Below the pieces are notes generated by a model. That model was given only the letters and a program-made list of their open reading frames with translations. It was not told where the DNA came from and made no database searches. Below are positions 10,261-20,901 of a stretch of 64,000 nt of DNA, in pieces; the first letter of the stretch is position 1, and the number at the start of each line of letters is the position of its first letter. The translations under genes and the position numbers were made by a program. Source of the stretch: Brachyhypopomus gauderio (taxonomy: Eukaryota; Chordata; Actinopteri; Gymnotiformes; Hypopomidae); the NCBI RefSeq assembly GCF_052324685.1, contig NC_135218.1, positions 24,666,601 through 24,730,600 of the forward strand. The letters run 5' to 3'.

Positions 10261-12345
10261 GGTGCGAGTGCTAAACCTAGTCGTCCAGCACGCCCACCTC
10301 CCCGCGACCCAGCAGTGGTCCAACAGACGTCTCTAAACCCAGCCGAGGTCCAGCAGACGTCTCTAAACCCAGCTGAGGTCCAGCAGACGTCTCTATACCC
10401 AGCCGTGGTCCAGCAGACGTCTCTAAACCCAGCCGTGGTCCAGCAGACGTCTCTAAACCCAGCCGTGGTCCAGCAGACATCTCTAAACCCAGCCGTGGTC
10501 CAGCAGACATCTCTAAACCCAGCCGTGGTCCAGCAGACATCTCTAAACCCAGCCGTGGTCCAGCAGACATCTCTAAACCCAGCCGTGGTCCAGCAGACGT
10601 CTCTAAACCTAGCTGGGGTCCAGCAGACGTCTCTCCACCCAGCCGTGGCTCCATGCGTGCCCTCTGATCCATCAACAGACTCCCCAATTTATTTGTCCGT
10701 CCTGTCGGACGAGCTCACTGATAAGGTACAGGCATTCTGACAGTAGTGCTGTAACTGCCATGAATTTTGACATTAACAATTTGCTTCAGTCAAGATTTCT
10801 ATAACTATTCTATAGTTGTACTATACTATTTCAATAACTATTCTATATCTATATCTAAATGGGTTTTGTCAGTAGCTTGCGACACCTGCCAGACCTCCGC
10901 GTCCTGCCCCAAGGAGGTCTGTTCCCTCCAGGGAAGACCAGGTCTCTCTTGCCCAGCCAGAGGTGAAGCATTTTTAGCAAATTCACATCTCTTCCTCCAT
11001 AGTGTTTGCTTGTTCATTTTCATTTTCTCCTCTACAGAATTTATATGGGCACGCAGAGTCAACAGACGTTAGAACTGCAGGAGACCCTGTGTACGGTATG
11101 AACTCCGATCCAACGTCGGTTCTGTACCAAGACGTTCTTCCTGATGAGACCGATCTTACAGTAAGCCAGTGACATCGCTTCAGATGCGTTGCTTTACCAT
11201 ACATATGTATTTACTGTAAAGACCCTGGTGATAAAATAAACTTCTCAACATTTATGCACAAGATGTGCACATTTCATCACTAAATACTGATCCCAGTATG
11301 TATTTATATTTTCAGTACATTTCAGTACTTTTCAAGTATCAGTACATTTAAATTGGGGCTTTGTGAATGTACCATGTACAATATATAAGCTATGGCAGGG
11401 CATAATACATGATAATACCTACTGTCTTACTCTGGTTCCCTCACACCCAGCCCCAGGATTGTACCACACCACAAAGCCCCCCACCTCCTCGTCCTCTTGC
11501 TCCACCTCGTCCTGCTGCCCCCCCTCGCCCTGCAGTGGTACGACCCCCAAGACCCTCCCTACCCACATGGACCTCAGAAGATCCCACTGAGCACCTGTAT
11601 GAGTATATACCGGATCTACTGTCAAACACCCAGGTACGGGTACCGGGGACCCATCACAGATCATATCCACAGCCTCAGTGAGAGAATAAAGCCCAGAAAG
11701 GTCTGTGTGTTGAATGCGATTTCCGTTCGAACAGACGCAGGATGGAGGAGGTACGTTTTTGAGCCCAGTGCCTCCTGCAGTCCCAGCTGAGAGGAGGCCG
11801 CACAATGTTCGCTCCTGGAGTGAGCAGTCTAGCATGGAAGGAGATAACAGCTCCAAGGTGACGCACGCTGGTATCTCTCGCCAGCATCGTGCTCTGCAGA
11901 AATATGTGCGCTTTGACAGCGTCATGTTGCGCTGCAGTGACATAGAGAGTCTTAACTGGAGGGGTTGGGTTTTGTAAACACTATGACAATGTACAGAAGG
12001 TACAAAATAGGCTTTTTGCTTGTTGTTAATCAATTATATAAACAAGAAGGCAGCTCTCAATTACCAAGCAGCTTCTGGTTACGTTGCCTCCAGAATTGAC
12101 CTCAGGTTGGAATTGATTGAGATTTGGTATTCCACTTTAGTTAATAAAACGCACTGTGGTTAGTCAGAACACATGTTACAGTCAGGCCTGTTTGCATACA
12201 AACTCCACTCATTTAGGAATCCAGAATGATCACATGGAATGATATTTCTGGATCTGTTTTGATCAGATTGGAGTGTTATTTTTGTCAAAAGGACAAAAGT
12301 CTGTATATAAATCCAAGCATGTATCCTCCACATGTAATTTAAATT

Positions 12346-12381
<36 letters not shown>

Positions 12382-14330
12382 CTTTATTTGTATAACACCT
12401 TTCATACATACATGCAACTCAAAGTGCTTTACAGAATAAATAAAAAGAAACATCAAAAGGAAGCAAAGATAAGACAAAAAGAAAATGTTAAAAGAAAGAT
12501 AAAAAGAAACAAAAATAATGACAAATTATAAAATAATAATAATGTAATAAAATAAATATTAAAATAACGTAAAATGTAACTAAATAAAACAATATAAAAA
12601 AGTAAAGTAAATAAGATAATAATAATCTGGAAAACTATTAAAATAGTTATAACAGAGTTAGAGTTTCTTAACTAAAAGCAGATCTAAACAGGAAAGTTTT
12701 GAGACTCTTCTTGAAGCTATGCAGGGATGAAATGCCTCTGAGCTCTTCAGGAAGAGAGTTCCAGAGCTTTGGGCCATAGTGGCTAAAAGCCAATCTTTAA
12801 TCGGCTTTTAGGAATCACCAGTAGATTACTGTTTGAAGACCCGAGAGACCTGACTGGAACATATCTAACCATCATGAGGTAAAGAGGAGCAAGACCATGA
12901 AGACATTTAAAAACCATGACTAGAACCTTAGAATCTATTCTAAAGCTGACAGGTAACCAGTGCAGTGAGTGGAGTGCCGGTGTAATATGATCTCTCTTTC
13001 TCCTGCGGGTCAGAACCCTTGCAGCAGCGTTCTGAACTCGCTGTAGGTGCGAAATAGAGCTCTTTGGAAGAGCAGATAGAACAGCGTTACAATAATCTAG
13101 CCTTGGTGTGATAAATGCATGGACAAGTTTTTCACTATCAGCAGGAGAGAGCATATCTCGGACCTTAGCGATGTTTCGAAGGTGAGAATAAGCTGTCTTG
13201 CATGCAGTCATGATGTGTGATTTGAAGCTGAGCTCATTATCAAAGGTGACATTGTCTAAAGGTGGTGGCTGATTGGTGCAGTGTGTCAGCTGAGTAAAGG
13301 ACTTTTATTCTGTTATACCTCTCTAGGAGCTGCAGCTTCTGTGGGACTGGTGGGTTAGTGTGGAAGGTAAGTTGGGCCTCCACTGTTCTCTTCTACTGTG
13401 TGGATGAGTGTAGTCGTTCTTCTGTGCATACTGGTTGTCTCGTCTCTTTTAGAATGGGATCAAGTGGCCATGTACTATCAAGGAGAGGAAACAAAGTATA
13501 CTCACATTGTCTATTAATTTGGAAGCAATTAAAGTTTATCTACTGTAATTACCACGGATGAAAATAACTCCTATTTGGGATGCATCGTGTCCGGCAGGCT
13601 CCTGTCCTCGGCCGTGCACAGGATGAAGATGGCCATGCGTCTGTTCGAGCTGCTGATGTTCGAGCGCGGACGGGTCCTGCTGAACTACATCACAGAGCTG
13701 CACTGCACCGCCGACAGCGTGCAGAAGTCGAGCAAGACGACGCGCATCATGGGCATGACGGGCGGCACCACGGGGGCGGTGGGCGCCGTCGCCGTGATCG
13801 CCGGCCTCGCCCTCGCTCCCTTGACCTTCGGTGCCTCGGTGGTGGCGGCCGGGGTTGGCGTGGGGGTCGCGGCGGCCGGAGGGGTCACGGGCGCGTCGGC
13901 CGCCATCACCAACAAGGTGAAGAGCAACCAGTTCAGGCAGAAGGTGGAGAGGATTCTTAGGAACTACAAATCTCAGATGGAGGACGTCGTGGGGTGCCTG
14001 GCGTTCATTGATGAGGGAATGGAGCACCTTAGGAAGCGGGATAAGTCAAAGTTTAAGTACATGGATGGTGATGCCATGAAAATAGTGCAAATGGCCCTGG
14101 AGACAGAAAGCTTTGCTTCCACGGCCGCGGTTACCGAGAGTGCCTGTGTGCTCCAGGCCTTTGCCTCTGGGCTGGACTATTACTTCACTGAGGAAGCTGA
14201 CAAGCTGAGATTAAAAAAGGACTCCGAAAGCCAGTTCGCCGGCGAGATCCGCGAGGTGGCGGTCAGGCTCAAAAAGGGCATGGATGAACTGATCTGGATT
14301 AGAAACTTTTTCCGCTCTGTAGTTCTGTGA
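10261..14330 (+). CDS. Apolipoprotein L-like protein (5' end not found)
   Basis: Exons read by hand: 10261-10725, 10876-10962, 11038-11160, 11451-11633, 11735-11857, 13327-13366, 13453-13495 and 13598-14330 (stop TGA). Their lengths sum to 1797 nt, exactly 599 codons, with phases 0,0,0,0,0,1,2. The N-terminal half is proline-rich and probably disordered (PSRPARPPPRDP, then eleven 10-residue repeats, then PPPPRPLAPPRPAAPPRP). The C-terminal half is the apoL domain: an amphipathic helix (LLSSAVHRMKMAMRLFELLM), a long Gly/Ala-rich hydrophobic stretch with GMTGGTTGAVGAVAVIAG and VVAAGVGVGVAAAGGVTG, then charged helices. ApoL proteins have a colicin-like channel or membrane-insertion region and act in lipid handling, membrane remodelling and innate immunity; this protein's role is inferred from the domain only. 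The initiator exon was not located: the frame is open to an ATG at 10159, but that part looks intronic. Human APOL genes also lie close to RBFOX2. Confidence 0.75.
10312..10641 (+). repeat. Coding 30-bp minisatellite, 11 units (10-residue repeat)
   Basis: Eleven in-phase 30-bp units encode AVVQQTSLNP with small changes (AEVQQTSLNP, SLYP, AGVQQTSLHP). Every unit is exactly 30 bp, so the frame is preserved, and central units are nearly identical, indicating recent expansion. The antisense strand is also open across the array, a by-product of the repeat composition. Confidence 0.95.
12338..13250 (-). mobile_element. 5'-truncated non-LTR retrotransposon (L2/Rex1-like)
   Basis: On the minus strand an ORF (13211-12783) carries the C-terminal part of a reverse transcriptase: LVHAFITPRLDYCNAVLSAL, SISHLQRVQNAAARVLTRR, HITPALHSLHWLPVSFRID and VFKCLHGLAP. 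These are hallmarks of teleost L2/Rex1-type LINEs. The frame closes at 12783. Further downstream in the element's orientation is a 3' tail with AAAGCACTTTGAGTTGC and an ATT-triplet run (12338-12380 on the plus strand), the usual 3' end of such LINEs. It lies in the intron between exons 11735-11857 and 13327-13366 of the apoL-like gene. Confidence 0.85.
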
Positions 14331-15959
14331 AGTGTGTAATTCTGTAAAGCATGTAACTCTTGGTGGTAATGTAGGATGCCTACTGACTTCCACTGTAATT
14401 ATATTTCTGTTATTTAAGATGATCCTTTTAAGCCAGTCTAACAACTTCAAATATCATTGTGATGTATTTTAATGTCTTTGTTTCGTATGCATCTGTGACA
14501 AGTGTTTTGTGATGATGTACAGCTTAAATGTGTCTATTTGGAAAATGTATGACCAAGCATGTTTATCTGTTGATAAATATTAACAACATTAAAAGCATGC
14601 TTATCTGTTAAATATGAACAACATTAAAAGCATGTTTTTTTGTTGGATAATGTATAATTTTGCCAATGTGCGTTAACCAAACTCAGTGCAGAATAGGATT
14701 CATTACTTACAAATTGCCTGTGTTACCCACACTAATAGACTACTGTACTGCCCGAATCTTTTCTCATCCACATATTATCTTTTTTTTAATAAAATAAAAA
14801 ACATAGAACAGGCCTCTTTATTGATGCTTCAGCCCACCACATGTGACTGGGCTAGTTATTTGAAGCCAATATGCATGAGGGGGACCTCAGGGCTCCATAC
14901 TAGGTCTACTTTTATTTTCTTTAAACATGTTACCACTAGGACACATTATATTATTAATGAACATAGAGTCACTTTCATATTCATTCAGTAAACACCATTG
15001 TATTTATCTAGAGAGCCAAACGATACCAGTTTATTAAATAAACTCACAGTCTGGCTATCAAGCATCGTTACCTGGATGTAGAGATTCTTGTACAGATACA
15101 GGCCCATTGACAGTCTTGCTGGGGCCCGGAACAAGAAAGTTTCATGTGCCCACACCCCACCCGGCTTATGTCATTTGAATTTCATTCAAATTTCCTTACG
15201 ACATTTGAATTTCACAATCCTTGTGTTAGGTCATCTAGTTACGCAATAATACACGAGAGGGAGTGCTATAACGTGTAATATTAGCACTGCTGTGCTGCGG
15301 TCGTAGATCAGTGATTATACCACAGTTCCATTATCGCTGTTTATTGAAAGATTTTAGTTAAAGAGGACGAGAAAATACGACCTGTTTGGTTAAAAACACT
15401 CTGCCAGTTAAAATAGTTCCATTCAATGGCTCGCTACTAAACTTACACAACACTGGAACAGCCTTACCCAATAAATATTATTGAGGTAAATATACACAAA
15501 ACAACTGTTGATAAAAATGTATTTATTAAAAATAAAGTACAATTATTGATAATGGATTTTAAGGTATTAACTTCGTTTCTCTGCATTTCCAGCTCATCCA
15601 AATCATTGTTTGTAAGCGTGACAAACCTTGGCTCATTGGAGGAATCAGGCTGGTCATTTATAGCTTCATCCTCCAGGTTCAGATCGAAACAAATGCTTTT
15701 GAAGCCAATAGATTTAACAAACTCTCTGTAATTCATTTTGATAATGTTGCTGCTTGTTTGTAGTTGCGCTGTTTGGCTTGTAAACGCTGCTTCGTTGCTA
15801 GGTTACCTGTATGTGGCGGAGTAATACATGGAGAGCTTCGGTTACAATGCTGTAAGTGTAATATTGGCACTCCTAGATCGCCTCTCAGCCAATCACATTG
15901 TAGGGTCGGAACTAACTGTGGTATAATATATAATATAGCCACACATCAAAGCTGTTTCT
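14331..15959. other. ApoL-like 3' flank and intergenic DNA
   Basis: AT-rich sequence following the apoL stop, with a local duplication around 14560-14640 (AACAACATTAAAAGCATG appears twice) that may be part of the 3' UTR. From about 15105 there is CAGTCTTGCTGGGGCCCGG, which looks like a decayed hAT-type end, but no matching second end or target duplication was found. A minus-strand ORF of 90 codons (15736-15464) is unidentified. Confidence 0.45.
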
Positions 15960-16375
15960 GACAGCTGACTGGTGGAGGGGCGCGAGGGTCCGCACGGCGA
16001 AAATGACGTAATGGCAGTGGCACCGCCCGTGCGCGAGGGCCTCACACGCTGTCTCGCGAGGTCGTGCACCTCTTGAATTTTGTAACTTCGCGCGCGCCGA
16101 AAGTTATAAAATAAAGTCAAGTTCATACACCTTTACAAGGTGGAATTAAAGCACTTGTACGTCACTTTCAAGGTCCATTTCAATATTTCCTAGCATGTTA
16201 AACTTAATTAAGTTAAATATTTATACGTATACTCGAAATCATTCGAAATAATTCGCTTTTTATCACATTATTTAATGGTGGTTTATTTTCAACGTTCACG
16301 TTCTCTCATGTTTCGTCCTGGAATTACAAGAGGCTCGTATTTGTTAACGTAATACAAGAGAACTGTTCAGTCAGA
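15960..16375. mobile_element. Second copy of the 886-bp nested element family
   Basis: This matches the interior of 2388-3273: both have GGCGAAAATGACGTAAT, CCGCCCGTGCGCGAGGGCCT, CGCGAGGTCGTGCACCTC, GGTGGAATTAAAGCA and TTACAAGAGGCTCGTATTTG in the same order. It is shorter because of internal deletions. It has AAAGTCAAGTTCATACACC where the first copy carries the 198-bp MITE, so it represents the state before that insertion. Confidence 0.75.
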
Positions 16376-16834
16376 CAGCTATTTGTTGTGAAATGAAGTA
16401 GTTACAATTTCAAGCATTTTCAAGTACTTTAGTCTAAATTCTTTCAAACCTGGAACACAATGCAAAATTAAAATTCGTCAGGTAAATGTTTTTCCTTTCT
16501 TTTCTGCGCTCCAGATTTCTGTTTACTTTAACTATCCACCTCTGTATTTCCCGCTGTTGGGCGGGTACCAGCCGGCTATGGTCGGTGCTGGATCAAACCA
16601 TTTTTCAGTGGGAGGCGGGGGTGTATGCACTTAATAGAAAATATGCAGATAGGTAAAAAACATATATATTTTAGCCATTGAGCTTATTTTGAGTACAGAA
16701 TTTTATATTAATGAAAGATTTCAAGATTATATTTAAAATTATAGACTTCGGGGCTGTACAGATGTACAGAAAAACTAAATGAAGCAAAAACAAATTTTCA
16801 TCATTGGAAATTAAATGTGGGCTCTACAAGTGAA

Positions 16835-17130
16835 TGATAAAGTTAAGAATCTGGATATAATATTTGATTCATTTAAATCACATGTAGAGCATATTACAAA
16901 AAAGCCTTTTATTACTTCAGAAATATGAGTCAGGCCTGCCCTTGAGCTGCATGATACTGATAAACTGACCCCTCCCCTTTTCCTGCCTCGAATACTACAA
17001 CACACTCTTGAGGTTTACAAAAACACAACTTAGACCTAATGCAACTTGTCCAAAATACTTCACCAATGAAAGAATAAGAAATCATTACACACACTAGCAT
17101 CAATACACTGGCTGCCTATTATTATTATTT
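16835..17130 (+). mobile_element. Decayed L2/Rex1-like LINE fragment
   Basis: Frame-broken translation on the plus strand gives NLDIIFDS, SHVEHITKKAFYYFRNMSQ, MQLVQNTS and HTSINTLAAY, in the order seen in LINE reverse transcriptases (LGVIFDS, SHVKHITK.AFFHLRNI, LQLVQN, HITP.L.SLHWLP). Several stops and shifts are present, so it is an old relic. Confidence 0.6.
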
Positions 17131-17149
17131 TTTTTAAGAACTTATCTAC

Positions 17150-17338
17150 CTGTGTGTAGTTTATGAGTAGATGAATACAGTAACCGAGGCAACACGATAT
17201 GTCGAAGTTGAATAGGGTGGACCAGAAGTGGGTGTAGAGGGTGATGATGATGATGAAAATGGCAGAAGCGGCCCAGGTGACAGGTTGCAGTGGCATCAGT
17301 AAGTCTTCAGGTCTGGCACAGGGCTTTGTGCTGGGCAT
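17150..17338 (-). other. Possible orphan exon with one membrane segment
   Basis: A minus-strand open frame starting MPSTKPCARPEDLLM has a hydrophobic segment (PVTWAASAIFIIIITLYTHF) and ends at CACACAG|GTAGAT, which fits a splice donor. Codon use looks exon-like, but no partner exon was found and the family is not recognised. It may be a gene relic or chance. Confidence 0.25.
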
Positions 17339-18137
17339 GGATACCTAATGAAATTTACCAAACAAATCTGTGATGTGGCAGATACAAGCAGGCCTTAAGG
17401 AACTGACAGGGGGATTAAAGAAATCAAACAGAATTTGTGCATATCCTGGGATTTTTTTTTTCTTGTGGATTGCAAAGATAATCCTTTTGCTGCAATGTCA
17501 CTGAAAATGTCTAGAGGGCAGCCATGTACCATGTGCTAAACTTGAACTCTTGCTAGGGACAAAATTATGACTTATCTAAAGAATAAAAATTAATTCTGTA
17601 AAAGTGTATGGTGTTTGTAAAAATGACTTTTTCATATATACACTGGTTTCTCCTAGTAGTTCTTTTAATTCTAGCACTTTGCTTGTACAGCTGATGACAG
17701 ACCTCTGTCCCAAACGTCCTGTTTCTCTGGAAACTGCAATATTTAGCACATACACCACCTCACCCACCACACGTTATTATGAAAATCTTTATTACGCTAT
17801 TATGCCTTGAAAGCTAATTCAGTATGTTTAATAGGAAAAACTAAAAATAAGGACAAAAGTTGGAACAAAAAAAACTAATAAAACTAGTTATATATAACTA
17901 ATAAAAATTAAATTTTAGTTATTCTGGTATACTGGGTAAAATTTCTTTAAAAGTTTTTAAATCGTTTTGACACTAGTGTCACTAAAGGGACTTTTATGAT
18001 CCTGGTTGTTAACGAACTAGTTTTGTACCACAACACCGCCTCGTAATCCTTCTGACCAACCAGATGAAAGGACAGGCTGTGCACTGATATGCTGTTACAG
18101 GGCTCGCGGAAGGTTATCTGTGGGTGGTATGCGTGAG

Positions 18138-18145
18138 TATATAAA
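18138..18145 (+). promoter_or_regulatory. TATA box, probable atf4 promoter
   Basis: TATATAAA lies 92 nt upstream of uORF1 and 179 nt upstream of the uORF2 start in the presumed atf4 first exon. A start site about 25-30 nt downstream would leave a leader holding both uORFs. Inferred from position and motif. Confidence 0.5.
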
Positions 18146-18229
18146 GTCATGTGACACCCGAGCTCGTCTCTTTTGTCCTGTTTCACCGTCACATCGTACA
18201 GCTTTGAGCTTACAGTGCCACAGCGCAAA

Positions 18230-18241
18230 ATGGCAGTGTAG
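18230..18241 (+). CDS. atf4 uORF1 (three codons)
   Basis: AAAATGGCAGTGTAG encodes Met-Ala-Val-stop. Vertebrate ATF4 mRNAs have a three-codon uORF1 that lets ribosomes resume scanning. It is 75 nt upstream of the uORF2 start, a spacing like that in mammals. It lies in the same first exon as the beginning of uORF2. Confidence 0.8.
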   Translation: MAV

Positions 18242-18316
18242 CGGCTCGCAGCGGCGAAACTCGCAGCGGCAAAACCTGCAGTGCAACGGCTAATTGCACT
18301 GGTTCTCTTTGTCAAA

Positions 18317-19241
18317 ATGGCGTAAGTAATACCCGATCTTTATTAGAAAGCGTTTGTTGTCGGGTCGCTCTACGTAGGAATATGGCGGGTGTGTGTCCTC
18401 GTACGAGTGTGGCGTCGAAAGTTAGTTAAGCTAACCTGCTAGCTTAGTTGGCTAACCGGTCTAACTGGTGTTTCCTGTCGGGCACTATTCTCAGTTATTT
18501 ACTTTATGAAAAAGTCAGAGGCTTTGGGTCTATTCAAATCTCTATTAATGTTACTTAAAATCTACAAGATGGCTGAAGTTTTAGCTAGCAGTGATGCTAA
18601 CGTTGATCTTTTTTGCCGTGTCCGCCATAATAAGCCAGCTAGGATGTTTATAATCTTTACAGTCCAGTGTCTCCACCGACGAGACTTTATTACTCTTAAG
18701 ATACGCGCTCGATGGTTTAAAACGGACGTCTTGAACTGTCTATTGTTGCCAGACAACGTGGCACTCCCAAAATGGCGCTCGCTTCTCCTCGACTCGTAGT
18801 GACAGCTGGCTGTGTTGTGAAAATGGCGCGGGCGCCAAGGACGGCCCCGCCTTCCGCAGGAAGTTGGGGGCGGGGCCAAGGGTCGTTCGTGACCAAATTA
18901 GGAAGTCTGGTCATTCAGAGGCGTGGCTTTTCCACCGAGCCAGACTTTCAAGGTGACTGAAGAATTCCGTCATGTTGGTTAGTCCCAAGTATTAACTAGG
19001 AGCAAATGGTATTCAGATGAGCGAAATACTTTGAGTTCCAAAGAACTGGTTGAACATGCTTGTTAACACCTAGCTGTTAACACCCCCCCCCCCCCCAACA
19101 CACACCCACCCACTCACACCCAACACCCATGTTGGTGCTTCCTTATACAAAAGAAAGACACTGAAGGAAGTTGTTGAGCCGGTTGAAATTCTTTTAGTTT
19201 AGGGGAGTACAATGAAGACACAGATTGTGTGTGTGTATTTT

Positions 19242-19306
<65 letters not shown>

Positions 19307-19588
19307 AAAATATATATATATATTATTAGTTTTATAATTATTAAATGTATCCCCCATTGTTCCATTATTGTTTTGAGACTCACAATCTTCTCTTTTCTTT
19401 ATAGGTCCCTCGAGGCAACCACCCTCAGCTTTGCTGCCGTCGACAGCACACCAACCCTACTCGACTGGTTTATAGAACCCCTGTCCAGTTTAAGTCTGAC
19501 CCTGACCATCCACCATGTCTCTGAGCTCACAGCTGTGCGTGGAGGACATGGGGGCCCTGTTCTTGGGGCCCTCGACTCTGATGGCTGA
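18317..19588 (+). CDS. atf4 uORF2 (spliced, overlaps the main ORF)
   Basis: The ATG at 18317 is followed after two bases by the exon 1 donor (ATGGC|GTAAGT at 18321). Exon 2 starts at 19405 (acceptor ATAG) and continues the frame as ATG GCG TCC CTC to TGA at 19586-19588, giving 62 residues (mammalian uORF2: 59). It overlaps the first 74 nt of the main coding sequence out of frame, the classic inhibitory arrangement: with ample ternary complex ribosomes translate uORF2 and miss ATF4, and when eIF2 is phosphorylated they bypass it. The peptide includes DWFIEPLSSLSLTL. Confidence 0.85.
19246..19323. repeat. (TA)n microsatellite in atf4 intron 1
   Basis: A TA run of about 50 nt is preceded by GTGTGTG and followed by a second short TATATATA block. 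It is about 80-150 nt upstream of the atf4 exon 2 acceptor at 19404. Confidence 0.9.
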
Positions 19589-20901
19589 CCCCTTCGGGCC
19601 CCTTCTGGACGAAGATGAAGAGAGCGCTCTATCCGAGGGGTCGTCTTCGCCCCTCTCCTTCTCTTCATACTCTGAATCTTACACCTCCTCCCCGTTCTCC
19701 TCCCCCCTGGCCCCTTCTTCTCTAGGGTGTAAAGTCGGGTGTGACGTCGCACCCCTCCCCTGGCTGTCTGAGCAGATGGATGCTCACACTGGGGCAGATC
19801 AGAAAGAAGGTGAAACCCTTAAGATTCACTCTTGCACCTAGTTAGTGTTAGCTCCTCGTTTGATGATTCAGTGAGTTTATCTGAAATGAGTAAATGTCAC
19901 AAATGCACAACAATGAAAAAAAATGGCTTTATAGGAAAACTGAATCAACCAAAACATTGTTATTAATTACAGGGGATGCGTTTTCTGGAATGGACTGGAT
20001 GACGGAGAAGATTGACCTTAGCGACTTTGACCTGGATTCACTCATTGGGTCCTGTGATTTAGATGAGCCCCCCAGCTCTCCCGAGGAGCTGCTGGCCTCG
20101 CTCAACTCCCAAATGGATCTGGAAATGAATCCGCTTCCATTCCCCTCAACATCAACCTCCCACACAGAAGAGCTTGACGTGCCTGCTCACACACTCGATC
20201 TTCCCCTCCCTGACGAGCAGCCCGAGGACCTGGAGATGCAAGCGGAGCCGGTCACCGTCGATATCAAATCTGAGCCGGCGTCTCCGCCTCCTGCCCTGGC
20301 ACCACTCTCTCCTGCCTTCACCCTGGAAGTGGGCAGTGAGGTGGACATATCGGAGCTGGAGAAGGCCGTCTCCAAGACGGGGGGTGACCACCAGACCCCC
20401 AGCCTCGTCCTCTCTCTCTCCCCTGCCCACATCTTGGTGGTCCTCGCCCCCAAAGAAGAAGTGAGCATTCTGGCCAGCGCCTGTGCTGATCAGGCCGACA
20501 GCGGGGTCGAATCCATTTCCGGCTCTCCGCCACATTGCCCGAGTCCCGCCCCATCTCCAAAACCCGTGGGCACGTCCAGAACCAAACCGTACTCCAAGAC
20601 GGACTCTGCTGCGGGGCCAGCTGTCGGTGGCAGGGTGAAGACCTCTGGGGCTCCAAAGATGGTGGACAAGAAGCTGAAGAAGATGGAGCAGAACAAGACT
20701 GCTGCAACCCGCTATCGGCAGAAGAAAAGGGTGGAGCAGGAGTCTCTGAATGTGGAGTGTGCCGAGCTGGAGAACAGGAACCGGGAGCTGCAGGAGAAGG
20801 CCGACTCGATCAGTCGAGAGATCCAGTACCTCAAAGATCTTATGGAGGAGGTCCGGTCTGCCAAGACCCGCAAGACCAAGACCAAGGTCAACTCTCGCTG
20901 A
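19515..20901 (+). CDS. atf4: Activating transcription factor 4 (bZIP)
   Basis: Coding exons are 19515-19809 and 19973-20901 (phase 1 junction, GT-AG), about 407 residues; human ATF4 has 351. The second exon opens with GDAFSGMDWMTEKIDLSDFD, the conserved ATF4 acidic region. A beta-TrCP-type degron DSGVES follows ACADQA. The C-terminus is the bZIP: basic region NKTAATRYRQKKR, then leucine-zipper heptads (ELENRNRELQEKADSI, REIQYLKDLMEEV). ATF4 is the nuclear effector of the integrated stress response, inducing amino-acid synthesis, antioxidant and CHOP-pathway genes as a C/EBP or AP-1-family heterodimer. Translation is controlled by the two uORFs listed here. Possible poly(A) signals are AATAAA at 20944 and ATTAAA at 21349. 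Teleosts have two ATF4 copies (a and b); which one this is cannot be decided here. Confidence 0.96.

Noticed and set aside
10277-10687. 136-codon antisense ORF with GLETSAGPRL repeats
   Set aside because: It is the reverse frame of the 30-bp coding repeat; the plus-strand frame has splice sites and links to the apoL domain.
13536-14027. Antisense and alternate-frame ORFs over the apoL last exon
   Set aside because: They are GC-rich shadow frames (His/Arg- or Pro/Thr-rich) of the clear apoL coding frame.
15105-15200. Decayed hAT end (CAGTCTTGCTGGGGCCC)
   Set aside because: No partner end or matching 8-bp target duplication could be located.
15464-15736. 90-codon minus-strand ORF as a transposase or recombinase piece
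   Set aside because: RFVTLTNNDLDELEMQRNEV faintly resembles domesticated-transposon proteins, but there is too little to name a family and no element ends were found.
18506-18960. ORFs on both strands in atf4 intron 1
   Set aside because: They have no homology, splice sites or codon bias; chance frames in a GC-rich intron segment.
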